32,898 bases of DNA from Snowella sp. (lineage in GTDB: Bacteria; Cyanobacteriota; Cyanobacteriia; Cyanobacteriales; Microcystaceae), in NCBI GenBank assembly GCA_003249095.1, contig QBMS01000037.1, positions 1 through 32,898 on the forward strand, in the 5' to 3' direction. The position numbers were made by a program, and so were the translations under genes. Under the pieces are notes generated by a model that did not search any database, was not told the DNA's origin, and saw only the letters and a list, made by a program, of their open reading frames with translations. Shown here in pieces: positions 24,807-32,898 of this stretch; within the stretch, counting starts at the first letter, position 1; the number at the start of each line of letters is the position of its first letter.

Positions 24807-27236
24807 TTAATAAGGCCACTTAAAGTGAGTTAATTCATCCTTATCTGTTCCATGTTCATAGGCATAATTACGGGCATCAATTTGGAGATTTTTGAACTTC
24901 TCCTTCGCATGGGCCCCTGCTACCTGTAACTCAGGAACTCGGTCAATCACATCGATCGCCAAACTAAAGCGGTCAATCTGATTACTAATGGCTAATTCCA
25001 AAGGAGTATTAATATTCCCCTTTTCCTTATAACCGCGAACATGGAAATTATCGTGGTTTGTCCGACTATAGGCTAAACGGTGAATCAACCAGGGATAACC
25101 ATGAAAATTGAAAATGACAGGTTTATCAATGGTAAACATACTGTCAAAATCCTTATCCGATAATCCATGAGGATGTTCTGTTTCAGGGACTAATTTAAAC
25201 AGATCCACCACATTAATAAAGCGAATCAACAAATCAGGAAACTCTTCCCGTAATAAAACCACTGCGGCCAGAGCTTCTTTCGTTGGAATATCTCCCGCTG
25301 TTGCCATTACCACATCAGGTTCATAGCCTTGATCATTACTCGCCCAATCCCAAATTCCCAAACCTTTGGTGCAATGTTGAATGGCCGCATCCATGTCTAG
25401 ATATTGCAAATGTAACTGTTTGTCGCAAACAATCACATTGATATAGTTTCGACTCTTCAAACAGTGATTCGCAACAGACAGCAAAGAATTCACATCGGGC
25501 GGTAAATAAATCCGTGTTACCGAAGGACTTTTATTGACGACTAAATCTAAAAAGCCAGGATCTTGGTGGGTAAAACCGTTATGATCTTGTCGCCAAACCG
25601 TTGAGGTAATCAACATATTGAGGGAAGAAATATCTGCCCGCCAGGGAATATGACGGCAAATATCCAACCATTTTGCGTGTTGATTAAACATGGAATCAAT
25701 TACATGGACAAAGGATTCATAGGTGGAAAAGAATCCATGTCGTCCTGTCAGTAAATACGCTTCAAGCCAGCCCTCTAGGGTATGCTCAGACAGCATTTCC
25801 ATGACGCGACCATCGATCGCTAATTCTCCACCATCGGCATCTTCTTCCAGATATTCTTCAATCCAGAATTTTTTGCTGACTTCGTAAATATCTTGCAGTT
25901 TATTAGAAGTATTTTCATCAGGCCCAAAAACCCGAAAATTGGTCATGTTATTGGCCATGACATCCCGTAGAAATTTACCCAACGGACGGGTATTTTCCGC
26001 TTCAACTTGACCTGGATGGGGTAAATCTAGGGCATAATCCCGAAAATCTGGCATTTTGAGGGCTTTGCGTAGTAAACCGCCATTGGCAATAGGATTTGCT
26101 CCCATGCGTTTTGAACCTGTAGGAGCTAATTCCTTGAGTTCAGGAATCAGGGTTCCATTTTCGTCAAATAATTCTTCGGGCTTATAACTGCGTATCCAGG
26201 CTTCTAATTGCTCGAAGTGGGCGGGATTTTCTTTGACACCAGCCAACGGGACTTGGTGCGATCGCCAAAAACCCTCAACCTTTTTACCATCAACGAAATC
26301 GGGGCCAGTCCACCCCTTAGGACTCCGTAGAACAATCATCGGCCAACGGGGACGAGTGGCTTTACCCGTACTGCGGGCTTCCTGTTGAATTTTATGAATT
26401 TCTTCGACACAATGATCCAAGGTCGCCGCCATCGCCTGGTGCATACTTTCGGGATCTGAACCTTCCACAAAATAGGGCGTATAACCGTAGCCAATAAAGA
26501 GAGATTCCAGTTCTTCGTGACTAATACGGGATAAAAGGGTCGGATTATTAATTTTATAACCATTCAAGTGCAGAATCGGTAAAACTGCCCCGTCTCGAAT
26601 GGGATTAATAAATTTATTAGAATGCCAAGAAGTTGCCAGAGGCCCCGTTTCCGATTCCCCATCTCCTACCACTGCCACACTAATCAAATCAGGATTATCA
26701 AAAACCGTTCCAAAGGCGTGGGAAAGACTATAACCGAGTTCACCCCCTTCATGAATAGACCCAGGGGTTTCAGGCGTGCAGTGGCTCCCTATTCCGCCAG
26801 GAAAAGAAAATTGTTTAAAAAACTTCTTTAATCCCTCTTCATCTTCACTTTTATCGGGATAGGTTTCCGAATAGGCTCCTTCTAGATAAACTGGCCCCAA
26901 AACCCCAGGCGCACCATGCCCTGGCCCCGCCAAATAAATCATGCTTTGGTCATATTTTTTGATGACGCGATTCAGATGAGTGTAGATAAAAGATAATCCT
27001 GGACTCGATCCCCAGTGACCCAAAAGACGATTTTTGATGTGTTCAATTTTTAAAGGCTCTTTAAGGAGGGGATTGTCCTGCAAATAAATCATTCCAACTG
27101 CTAAATAGTTGCAGGCTTGCCAGTAAGCATGGGTTTTACGCAATTCTTCCCCAGTGAGAGGGGTTCCTTTAACCGTTGATCTGGCTTGACCGAAGGCACT
27201 AATGGCCGAAATCGTCTTTTCTGGTGCTGCGACCAT
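24807..27236 (-). CDS. xfp: Phosphoketolase (xylulose-5-P/fructose-6-P)
   Basis: Thiamine-diphosphate enzyme that splits xylulose 5-phosphate (and often fructose 6-phosphate) with phosphate into acetyl phosphate plus a sugar phosphate, bypassing glycolytic CO2 loss. 809 residues from ATG 27236, which follows TTGGAG at a good distance; a TTG at 27242 is less likely. N-terminal [14 protein letters not shown] and GHWGSSPG, substrate/TPP region GPGHGAPG, and the TPP motif GDGESETGP near residue 184 with NGYKI are all present, as is [18 protein letters not shown] in the middle. The C-terminal domain is complete. Its divergent neighbour gap1 and downstream D-lactate dehydrogenase suggest a central-carbon set. 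Confidence 0.95.
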   Translation of the reverse strand: MVAAPEKTISAISAFGQARSTVKGTPLTGEELRKTHAYWQACNYLAVGMIYLQDNPLLKEPLKIEHIKNRLLGHWGSSPGLSFIYTHLNRVIKKYDQSMIYLAGPGHGAPGVLGPVYLEGAYSETYPDKSEDEEGLKKFFKQFSFPGGIGSHCTPETPGSIHEGGELGYSLSHAFGTVFDNPDLISVAVVGDGESETGPLATSWHSNKFINPIRDGAVLPILHLNGYKINNPTLLSRISHEELESLFIGYGYTPYFVEGSDPESMHQAMAATLDHCVEEIHKIQQEARSTGKATRPRWPMIVLRSPKGWTGPDFVDGKKVEGFWRSHQVPLAGVKENPAHFEQLEAWIRSYKPEELFDENGTLIPELKELAPTGSKRMGANPIANGGLLRKALKMPDFRDYALDLPHPGQVEAENTRPLGKFLRDVMANNMTNFRVFGPDENTSNKLQDIYEVSKKFWIEEYLEEDADGGELAIDGRVMEMLSEHTLEGWLEAYLLTGRHGFFSTYESFVHVIDSMFNQHAKWLDICRHIPWRADISSLNMLITSTVWRQDHNGFTHQDPGFLDLVVNKSPSVTRIYLPPDVNSLLSVANHCLKSRNYINVIVCDKQLHLQYLDMDAAIQHCTKGLGIWDWASNDQGYEPDVVMATAGDIPTKEALAAVVLLREEFPDLLIRFINVVDLFKLVPETEHPHGLSDKDFDSMFTIDKPVIFNFHGYPWLIHRLAYSRTNHDNFHVRGYKEKGNINTPLELAISNQIDRFSLAIDVIDRVPELQVAGAHAKEKFKNLQIDARNYAYEHGTDKDELTHFKWPY

Positions 27237-28598
<1,362 letters not shown>

Positions 28599-28627
28599 TT
28601 TTTCTGAAATCACCTAGAATAAAAGGA

Positions 28628-28673
28628 TTGGCAATCGCCTACGTTTGCGAACCAGGCGATCCAACTTTTTTTT
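28628..28673 (+). terminator. Rho-independent terminator of gap1
   Basis: TTGG, two unpaired bases, then ATCGCCT pair with AGGCGATCCAA across a 13-base loop; a run of eight T follows. It lies 30 bases past the gap1 stop and 24 bases before the next gene, so that gene has its own promoter or is read through. Confidence 0.85.
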
Positions 28674-28696
28674 AAACCTACACAAAAGGAATTCCT

Positions 28697-29107
28697 ATGG
28701 CTGAACTCGAAACCTATGTCCGTATGGCAGAAGATGAACTGACGGAATACAGCAGTGAAGCCCGAAAAATTGAAAAATTACGGCGGAAATTTGCCCTAGC
28801 TCTCAATTATCAACAACAACAAGAGCTTAAGAAGCAATTACTGGAAATCATGCCCAAGGGACTTTTACCCCGATTGGTAGAAGAGAATCGACAAACGGTT
28901 GCTTTACCTTTTTGGGGTATTGCGGGCTTGGGTTTATTGTTTGGGATTTCTCTGCGCCAACCCCTAGATTTTATCGCCGTCGCGATCGCTTTACCCTGCG
29001 CTATTCAAATTCAACGGTGGGGCTGGCAATTAGAAGCAAAACGCTTGGTACTTAAAACTTTCGATCAATTAGAAGAACGGATGAAAAATCCGAGTGCGAT
29101 TACTTAA
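28697..29107 (+). CDS. Cyanobacterial membrane protein with N-terminal coiled helices, unknown
   Basis: 136 residues. Residues 1-58 are charged and helical (ELETYVRMAEDELTEYSSE, KIEKLRRKFALALNYQQQQ); two hydrophobic segments follow (VALPFWGIAGLGLLFGISL around 66-86 and LDFIAVAIALPCAIQI around 89-104); a charged C-terminal helix ends it. Ribosome site AAAGGA six bases before the ATG. It follows gap1 but a terminator intervenes. I recognise the general type as conserved in cyanobacteria but no function is known to me. Confidence 0.68.
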   Translation: MAELETYVRMAEDELTEYSSEARKIEKLRRKFALALNYQQQQELKKQLLEIMPKGLLPRLVEENRQTVALPFWGIAGLGLLFGISLRQPLDFIAVAIALPCAIQIQRWGWQLEAKRLVLKTFDQLEERMKNPSAIT

Positions 29108-29225
29108 TTTTGGCGGATTATTTGGTTTAAAAATATTACGCGATTAACAACCTTTCTGTTTAATGGCTCTATTCGCTATGTCTCTCCTAAGATGTCAAGC
29201 GATCGCGGCTATTTAAGTTAGAAAC

Positions 29226-29265
29226 GCAGTTTTAAACTTAAATCAAAAAGAAGACGGCGATCGCG
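29226..29265. repeat. Dispersed repeat TTTTAAACTTAAATCAAAAAGAAGACGGCGATCGC, copy 1
   Basis: The string TTTTAAACTT-AATCAA, then AAGAAGACGGCGATCGC, is found left of the coiled-coil gene. Related pieces lie right of it: TTTTAAACTTTAATCAACAAG at 29714-29734 and TTAATCAACAAGAAGACGGCG at 29784-29804, the latter running on into GATCGC. Confidence 0.55.
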
Positions 29266-29356
29266 CTATTTTTTTTAGATATTTTGGAAAGGGTTCGTCC
29301 TTTCTATAAAAAGATAGATTAAAATGAGCGTATCAGTCTGATCAAAAAAATGAGTT

Positions 29357-29695
29357 ATGCCAACACCCACTATCATCGAAACTGATTTGCGCGAGATTCT
29401 AGCAGAAATGAATAAGAAGCTAGATACCATGTCTGGCGACATCAATAGGAAGTTAGAGGGTCTCTCTGGCGAGGTAAATCAAGTGCAAGTCAGATTAGCT
29501 ACTGTAGAAACCAAAGTTGATAACATAGAAAAACGACTGGATTCTATGGATAAGCGATTCGACAAAATGGAGTTACAGATAGAAAAGGTAGAAAATAATC
29601 AGGGTAAGCAGGTTTGGGCTTTGATTGGGATTTTGTTTACGGCTGTCGTGGCAACTTCTATTCGTTTTGTTTTAACAGCTTTACCCCCGACTTAA
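29357..29695 (+). CDS. Coiled-coil mini-protein with C-terminal membrane anchor
   Basis: 112 residues. Starts TPTIIETDLREILAEMNKKL, then a long heptad coiled coil to about residue 87 (TVETKVDNIEKRLDSMDKRF and similar), then a membrane segment VWALIGILFTAVVATSIRFVLTAL at the C-terminus, so it is probably tail-anchored. The N-terminus is shared with the gene at 30784-30993 (ATTTIETDLKEVLAKIDNRL), so they are paralogues. Such proteins are common accessory genes in cyanobacteria; function unknown. It is flanked by repeated fragments at about 29230 and 29711. Confidence 0.65.
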   Translation: MPTPTIIETDLREILAEMNKKLDTMSGDINRKLEGLSGEVNQVQVRLATVETKVDNIEKRLDSMDKRFDKMELQIEKVENNQGKQVWALIGILFTAVVATSIRFVLTALPPT

Positions 29696-29710
29696 AAAGA
29701 AAATCTGGTC

Positions 29711-29813
29711 GCATTTTAAACTTTAATCAACAAGTAATCCTAAAGTGCATTTTACAACTTCCCAAAGAAAATCGCGCTTTTAGTTTAATCAACAAGAAGA
29801 CGGCGATCGCAGT
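29711..29813. repeat. Dispersed repeat, copies 2 and 3, right of the coiled-coil gene
   Basis: Copies 2 (29714-29734) and 3 (29776-29813) of the repeat described at 29226. Together with copy 1 they flank the gene at 29357-29695, as direct repeats in the same orientation, which suggests duplication or movement of this small gene. Confidence 0.5.
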
Positions 29814-29835
29814 CAAATTTCTCAAAAATTCGGTA

Positions 29836-29947
29836 GGTTGGGTTAAGGAACGCAACTCAACAAATTAAATGACAATGGTGTTAATTTGTTTTGGAGAAGA
29901 GATATTGTTTGGATAGAAATTTTGGGTTTTCTTTCGTCAACCCAACC
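29836..29947. repeat. Possible MITE-like element, GGTTGGGTT ends
   Basis: GGTTGGGTT at 29836-29844 and AACCCAACC at 29939-29947 are exact inverted ends about 112 bases apart; flanking and internal bits (AAGGAACGCAACTCAACA, TTTCTTTCGTCAACCC) resemble the common cyanobacterial GGTTGGGTT-type mobile repeats. No transposase inside. It lies about 260 bases before the FABP-like gene. Confidence 0.5.
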
Positions 29948-30206
29948 ATCGATTGTAACCCTTACACTGTAAAGATTCGGACAGAATGCCGCTCAACTCT
30001 TAGTTGCGATGAATTGTAACTAAAATTCTCAGGAAAAACTAATAATTAAGAGTCTTTATCAATATGAAGTTCTCAAATGAAGGTTTTTTGTAAAAAGGCT
30101 TTTGGGTGAGTTAAGAAATAAAAATATATATTGAGACCTGCTGAATGTGGGGTGTAACAATGCTATTCTGTATCGAGTAAAAATCTAAATTGTAGACAGG
30201 AAAACA

Positions 30207-30623
30207 ATGATGGACTTTAACTTTAACGGAAAATATACGAGCGTCTCCGCCGAAAATTATGATGAGTATCTGAAAATTCTAGGAGTCAGTTTTTTGTTGC
30301 GGAAAGCTTGGCTCACAGCTACACCAATAGTCGAAATAACAGAAACAGCCCCAGGTAGATGGAAGATGGTAACAATCACATCATTCAATACATCAGCAGT
30401 GGAGTTTGAGGAAGGAGTTCCATGTGATGAAAAAACTTTTGATGGGCGCGATTGTAAGACCACCTTTGTTTTTGAGACAGAGACTCGCCTTATACAAGAA
30501 CAAAAAAGCACCAAGGCAGGGGGTAAAGACACTAAACTAATTTGGGATTGTTATAGTGACAAGTTAGTGCTTCAAATGACTTGCGAAGATGTCACGTCAA
30601 TGCGTGTTTTTCTGCGGAATTAG
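30207..30623 (+). CDS. Fatty-acid-binding protein (FABP/CRABP) family homologue
   Basis: 138 residues, soluble, no signal peptide or membrane segment. The whole protein aligns by eye with animal intracellular lipid-binding proteins (usual length 127-135): N-terminal FNGKYTSVSAENYDEYLKIL matches the FABP signature (as I remember it) at all but one position (Ser where LIVMF is expected); then GVSFLLRKAWLTATPIVEI, a turn with WKMVTITSFNT, EFEEGVPCDEKTFDGRDCK, TRLIQEQKS, DKLVLQMTCEDVTSM and the closing RVFLRN with Arg133 and Phe135 (Arg-x-Tyr in most FABPs). It predicts a ten-stranded beta barrel with a helix-turn-helix lid, binding a fatty acid or retinoid. AGGAA lies a few bases before the ATG pair (30207 or 30210), so translation by bacteria is plausible. 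No GCGATCGC in the gene. Ligand and role are unknown; origin by transfer from an animal is inference. Confidence 0.85.
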   Translation: MMDFNFNGKYTSVSAENYDEYLKILGVSFLLRKAWLTATPIVEITETAPGRWKMVTITSFNTSAVEFEEGVPCDEKTFDGRDCKTTFVFETETRLIQEQKSTKAGGKDTKLIWDCYSDKLVLQMTCEDVTSMRVFLRN

Positions 30624-30659
30624 CTTCTATACTTGCTAAGCTCATGGATTAAGATTTTC

Positions 30660-30737
30660 GCCCCCTAAATCCCCCAATTCTAGGGGACTTTCAAACCCAT
30701 CAATAGAGAACGTTTCCCAAAAAAATTGGGGGGCTAA
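30660..30737. repeat. C-run/G-run repeat beside truncated coiled-coil gene
   Basis: CCCCCTAAATCCCCCAATTCTAGGGG followed 45 bases later by TTGGGGGGC; same family as 20930-21006 (shared CCCCCTAAATCCCCCAATTCT start). It lies between the FABP-like gene and the short coiled-coil gene, 47 bases past the latter's stop codon, where that protein appears cut short. Confidence 0.65.
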
Positions 30738-30783
30738 ACTAAAGACCGCAAATTATCACCGTGCGAGGTATAGTACCTTTGAT

Positions 30784-30993
30784 TCAGCCGATTTGTTTCC
30801 AATTTTTCAGTTCTCCCACCTTTTCAGCCAGGTCTGGAATTTTTTGAACGTAGGGCTGTTGAATTTGTAAAGTCGTTTCTATTTTGATAATGCTCTCTTT
30901 TAGCTCAGATTGAGTTATCTCTATTCGCTCTAGGCGATTGTCAATCTTAGCAAGAACCTCTTTTAAATCCGTCTCGATTGTCGTGGTAGCCAT
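30784..30993 (-). CDS. Short coiled-coil protein, probably truncated paralogue of the gene at 29357
   Basis: 69 residues: ATTTIETDLKEVLAKIDNRL, then a heptad-rich coiled coil (ERIEITQSELKESIIKIETT, then PDLAEKVGELKNW). It shares the TIETDL-E-LA start with the 112-residue paralogue, but lacks the C-terminal membrane helix and ends at NWKQIG, where full-length members usually continue into a hydrophobic segment. A repeat begins 47 bases beyond the stop, so loss of the anchor by rearrangement is likely. It could instead be a soluble variant. It converges on the FABP-like gene. Confidence 0.55.
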   Translation of the reverse strand: MATTTIETDLKEVLAKIDNRLERIEITQSELKESIIKIETTLQIQQPYVQKIPDLAEKVGELKNWKQIG

Positions 30994-31208
30994 CGGTTAA
31001 ACTTTTCTTAGATTAGTAGAATTTTAATATTAGACGAAAAAATTAGCCACTTTTCCCTTTCTGCTTTCTAGGGTAACGGATTATCTGCGCGATCGCCTCT
31101 GGTACAGGTTAGCTTGACAACTCTATTTAGAAAAACCATAAAAATAAGGACAGAAAAAAATTCTGCCCTAGATTTTCTTTATTAATCGCAATTATTGAAA
31201 TAAAAATC
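30994..31208. other. Intergenic region between coiled-coil gene and PSRP-3
   Basis: No gene seen in these 215 bases. One HIP1-type site (GCGATCGCC) near 31090 and the PSRP-3 terminator at 31148-31168. Confidence 0.4.
31148..31168 (-). terminator. Hairpin terminator downstream of PSRP-3
   Basis: GGACAGAA (31148-31155) and TTCTGCCC (31161-31168) form an eight-pair stem with one mismatch and a 5-base A loop; on the minus strand a T/A-rich tail follows. It lies about 40 bases past the PSRP-3 stop and fits leftward termination. Confidence 0.5.
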
Positions 31209-31520
31209 CTAATTGCTGCCACTAAACACAACTTCTTTAAACTTGCCTTGAGCTTCTGCCATCGGAACCAGTTTATTTTGATTTTTCAAATCTTGCCAGT
31301 AATTGATCACTTCGGTTGCTTGATTTAGCACATCAATGCGGTCTGATTCTTCAATCCAGTGCTTAGCATCTAATTTATCTTTGAGTTGTTGCCAAGCATC
31401 ATGACGTGGCCAGAAAAAATATTCCGTCAACGGACTTGTTCCTTTTCCTACGATCTGATCGACGGCGATCGCAACATTTTGATCTAACCAAAGAACCTTG
31501 AGAATAAATTTTGTCTCCAA
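31209..31520 (-). CDS. 30S ribosomal protein PSRP-3 (Ycf65-like)
   Basis: Cyanobacterial and plastid-specific small-subunit ribosomal protein (also named Ycf65 or cS23). 103 residues. Family pattern: [38 protein letters not shown], then [21 protein letters not shown] and EVINYWQDL, and a final strand EVVFSG. Start is a TTG at 31520 with a strong ribosome site GGAGGGG five bases upstream; no ATG precedes the conserved sequence. It is the middle of a leftward run with pth upstream, though a gap of 72 bases separates them. Confidence 0.92.
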   Translation of the reverse strand: METKFILKVLWLDQNVAIAVDQIVGKGTSPLTEYFFWPRHDAWQQLKDKLDAKHWIEESDRIDVLNQATEVINYWQDLKNQNKLVPMAEAQGKFKEVVFSGSN

Positions 31521-31592
31521 ACGACCCCTCCAGCGAATTCATTATTAATGGGACGACTTAAAAAAAATCATCTGACAATCCCCTATCTTAAC

Positions 31593-32204
31593 CTAAGTAA
31601 TGACCGTGCGGCCATTGTAAAGACTCATCGCTTTTTCGATCCCACTTTTTAGCCCTAATTCTAGGGATTCAATGGCTAAATCTAGGCTTTTTTGCACAAT
31701 CGGCCCATCTTCTGGGGAAAATTTGCCTAATACGTGGGAAACCGTTTCGCCTCCCCCCTTAGAGCGACCAATCCCTAAGCGCAAACGAGGAAAATCCTGG
31801 CTATTGAGATGACTAATGATCGACTTCATGCCATTGTGACCTCCCGCCGAACCAGACAGGCGCAAGCGCAACCGCCCCAATTCCAAATCCATATCGTCAT
31901 AGACCACTAACAAGGATTCAGGGCTTAATTTATACCAATCCATCACCGCTCGCACGGATTGACCCGAACGATTCATATAGGTCGTCGGTTTGAGTAAGCC
32001 GATTTTGTGACCCAGGACTTCCCCTTCCGCAAAAAAACCTTGAAAACGTCGATTTTCTTGTAGCTTAAATTGCCAACTATGGGCTAGGGCATCCACAACT
32101 TCAAAGCCGATGTTGTGGCGGGTTTGGTTGTATTTTGCTTCAGGATTCCCCAATCCCACGATCAAACGGGGAATAATCAAGGGTTTAGCGTTTGCGTCTG
32201 TCAT
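31593..32204 (-). CDS. pth: Peptidyl-tRNA hydrolase Pth
   Basis: Releases peptidyl-tRNA stranded by premature translation stop, allowing tRNA recycling. 203 residues from ATG 32204; a TTG at 32216 would add four and overlap the upstream stop. Conserved residues: Asn20 (GLGNPE), catalytic His30 (TRHNIGFEVVDA), the segment KPTTYMNRSGQSV near 76-88, YDDMDLELGRLRLR with the catalytic Asp, and SAGGHNGMKSI. The C-terminal helix is complete. It follows the DUF2811 gene with an 8-base gap, so an operon is likely. Confidence 0.96.
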   Translation of the reverse strand: MTDANAKPLIIPRLIVGLGNPEAKYNQTRHNIGFEVVDALAHSWQFKLQENRRFQGFFAEGEVLGHKIGLLKPTTYMNRSGQSVRAVMDWYKLSPESLLVVYDDMDLELGRLRLRLSGSAGGHNGMKSIISHLNSQDFPRLRLGIGRSKGGGETVSHVLGKFSPEDGPIVQKSLDLAIESLELGLKSGIEKAMSLYNGRTVIT

Positions 32205-32212
32205 TTTTAAAA

Positions 32213-32437
32213 TCAATCAGGTCTTTGAAAAAGCGTTTCTAGATAAACCCTGGAACAAGCACGATAGTCAGTGGAGGTCTGTCCTCCATAGCTTCCTTCA
32301 TTTTGTAACAGAAAAAGGGACAGGGATGCGGCGAACACTCGGTCTAAATCCCAGTTCGGATGATTTTCCAGATATTTGGTGAGAGTTTCGTGTAAATCTT
32401 CTGGTATTTCTGCAAAAATGCTAACAGATGTGTTCAT
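32213..32437 (-). CDS. DUF2811 family protein
   Basis: A small cyanobacterial protein of unknown function, 74 residues. MNTSVSIFAEIPEDLHETL, the segment KYLENHPNWDLDRVFAASLS and SLFLLQN, then VYLETLF at the C-terminus, match DUF2811 as I know it. The real start is the ATG at 32437, with AGAGG six bases upstream; the longer frame from 32563 lacks homology. A 10-15 residue insertion (GSYGGQTSTDYRACS) lies before RVYLETLF. It is the first gene of a probable DUF2811-pth operon, eight bases apart. Confidence 0.8.
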   Translation of the reverse strand: MNTSVSIFAEIPEDLHETLTKYLENHPNWDLDRVFAASLSLFLLQNEGSYGGQTSTDYRACSRVYLETLFQRPD

Positions 32438-32898
32438 AATAACCTCTATCGATTCTAGATAAGTCCTCACGCTTCTTTTCATAACTGCGCTAAACGAGCG
32501 GCGAGCAGTGAGGGGTGTAAGGGGGTGAACATTATTTTTAACGGGGATTGGGCTGATTGTCAATGCTACGAAATATTACAAAAATCTCTAGATTTTTTTT
32601 CGCTTTACGACAGAATAAGGGTTTAGCCCTATTTTTTGTTACGCAACTTAACATTAACTCAGTATTCTCCGTAGTTACTTCGGAATAAAAAGGGATTCCC
32701 CAAGCAAATCACCCTCAAAATTCTTGACCTACTACCACTAGGGATGGGGGGATGGGCTGGACTCTATCTGTGGGGATTGGCCATAACTTGGAGATAACCT
32801 TCTGGGGAAAAGTCAGGCATAACCTGTGGAAAACTCAACTTTTTTGGGATGTCTCTGGGGAAAACATGGGGAAGGGGTGGGGGAAAAGTCAGCAAAAA
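32438..32898. other. Right-hand intergenic region with DnaA-box-like cluster
   Basis: No gene is seen in 32438-32898. It includes the DUF2811 promoter area, ACGAAATATTACAA at 32568-32581 (a string shared with 261-274) and, at 32803-32887, a G-rich cluster of DnaA-box-like 9-mers. Whatever gene lies beyond the edge is not visible. Confidence 0.45.
32803..32887. promoter_or_regulatory. Cluster of DnaA-box-like nonamers, possible oriC part
   Basis: TGTGGAAAA (32825-32833) is the exact complement of the cyanobacterial DnaA box TTTTCCACA as I recall it. Flanking are TGGGGAAAA at 32803-32811 and at 32856-32864 (one mismatch each) and GGGGGAAAA at 32879-32887 (two). All face the same way and are spaced 22, 31 and 23 bases. 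A clear AT-rich unwinding region to the right cannot be seen because the window ends. Confidence 0.35.

Larger units (their letters stand above)
29696..30206. other. Gene-poor stretch before the FABP-like gene
   Basis: About 510 bases with no convincing gene. It contains the dispersed repeat copies 2-3 (29711-29813), a possible MITE-like element at 29836-29947, and AT-rich sequence around 30040-30190 that probably includes the promoter of the FABP-like gene. No good -10/-35 pair is evident. Confidence 0.5.

Noticed and set aside
29614..29868. A second frame overlapping the coiled-coil gene end
   Set aside because: It lies mostly in repeat sequence with no plausible start or homology.
30784..31000. 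Possible frameshift at the end of the short coiled-coil gene
   Set aside because: The other two frames beyond the stop show no hydrophobic anchor before the repeat, so a simple frameshift is not supported; treated as truncation.

Overview
The window is chromosomal DNA of a low-to-moderate GC cyanobacterium. The evidence is the very high density of the octamer GCGATCGC (HIP1, a cyanobacterial hallmark), cyanobacteria-specific families (PSRP-3, DUF2811, an Npun_F0494-type protein, an FdC2-like ferredoxin), a CobQ/LipA/HisF core with cyanobacterial-type sequences, and abundant short palindromic intergenic repeats. Gene style and repeats fit a unicellular Microcystis/Cyanothece-type genome, but I cannot name the species.

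Layout. 1-2600 (+): a small conserved protein, cobyric acid synthase (cobQ) and a mini 2Fe-2S protein whose start overlaps the cobQ stop. 2705-5641 (-): a 978-residue secreted metzincin protease with PPC, Calx-beta and RTX-type repeats. 5949-7309 (-): lipoyl synthase with an FdC2-like ferredoxin upstream. 7617-9750: a tyrosine-recombinase-like protein lacking two catalytic residues, convergent with dprA. 10079-12052 (+): fused class II aldolase/short-chain dehydrogenase. 12165-13397 (-): solitary DNA methyltransferase. 13478-17906 (-): sulfate uptake operon sbpA-NIL protein-cysT-cysW-cysA, divergent from a Crp-family regulator (18100-18909, +), with an inverted repeat between them. 19084-20785: truncated accessory gene and selO. 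21044-23497: hisF, two small membrane proteins and an SDR enzyme. 23598-28598: D-lactate dehydrogenase, phosphoketolase and divergent gap1, a set of central-carbon and fermentation enzymes. 28697-31000: a small-gene accessory stretch with two related coiled-coil mini-proteins and, between them, the most surprising gene of the window. 31209-32437 (-): PSRP-3 ribosomal protein, peptidyl-tRNA hydrolase, DUF2811 protein. The last 100 bases carry a cluster of DnaA-box-like sequences.

Highlights. The gene at 30207-30623 encodes a 138-residue protein that reads end to end as an animal-type intracellular fatty-acid-binding protein (FABP/CRABP fold), a family almost confined to animals; it has a bacterial ribosome-binding site and sits beside repeats and a truncated gene. 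Also of interest are a stand-alone NIL domain protein inside the sulfate operon, a TTGTGCCA/TGGCACAA inverted repeat as candidate operator, a catalytically degenerate recombinase, a miniature ferredoxin tied to cobQ, at least four families of short palindromic repeats filling most intergenic gaps, and a possible replication-origin-like cluster at the right edge.

All family calls come from reading the translated sequence and from remembered family features; no database search was run. Where the longest open frame starts at TTG or GTG and a better ATG lies just inside (cobQ, sbpA, selO, the SDR, phosphoketolase, pth, DUF2811), I give the internal start.
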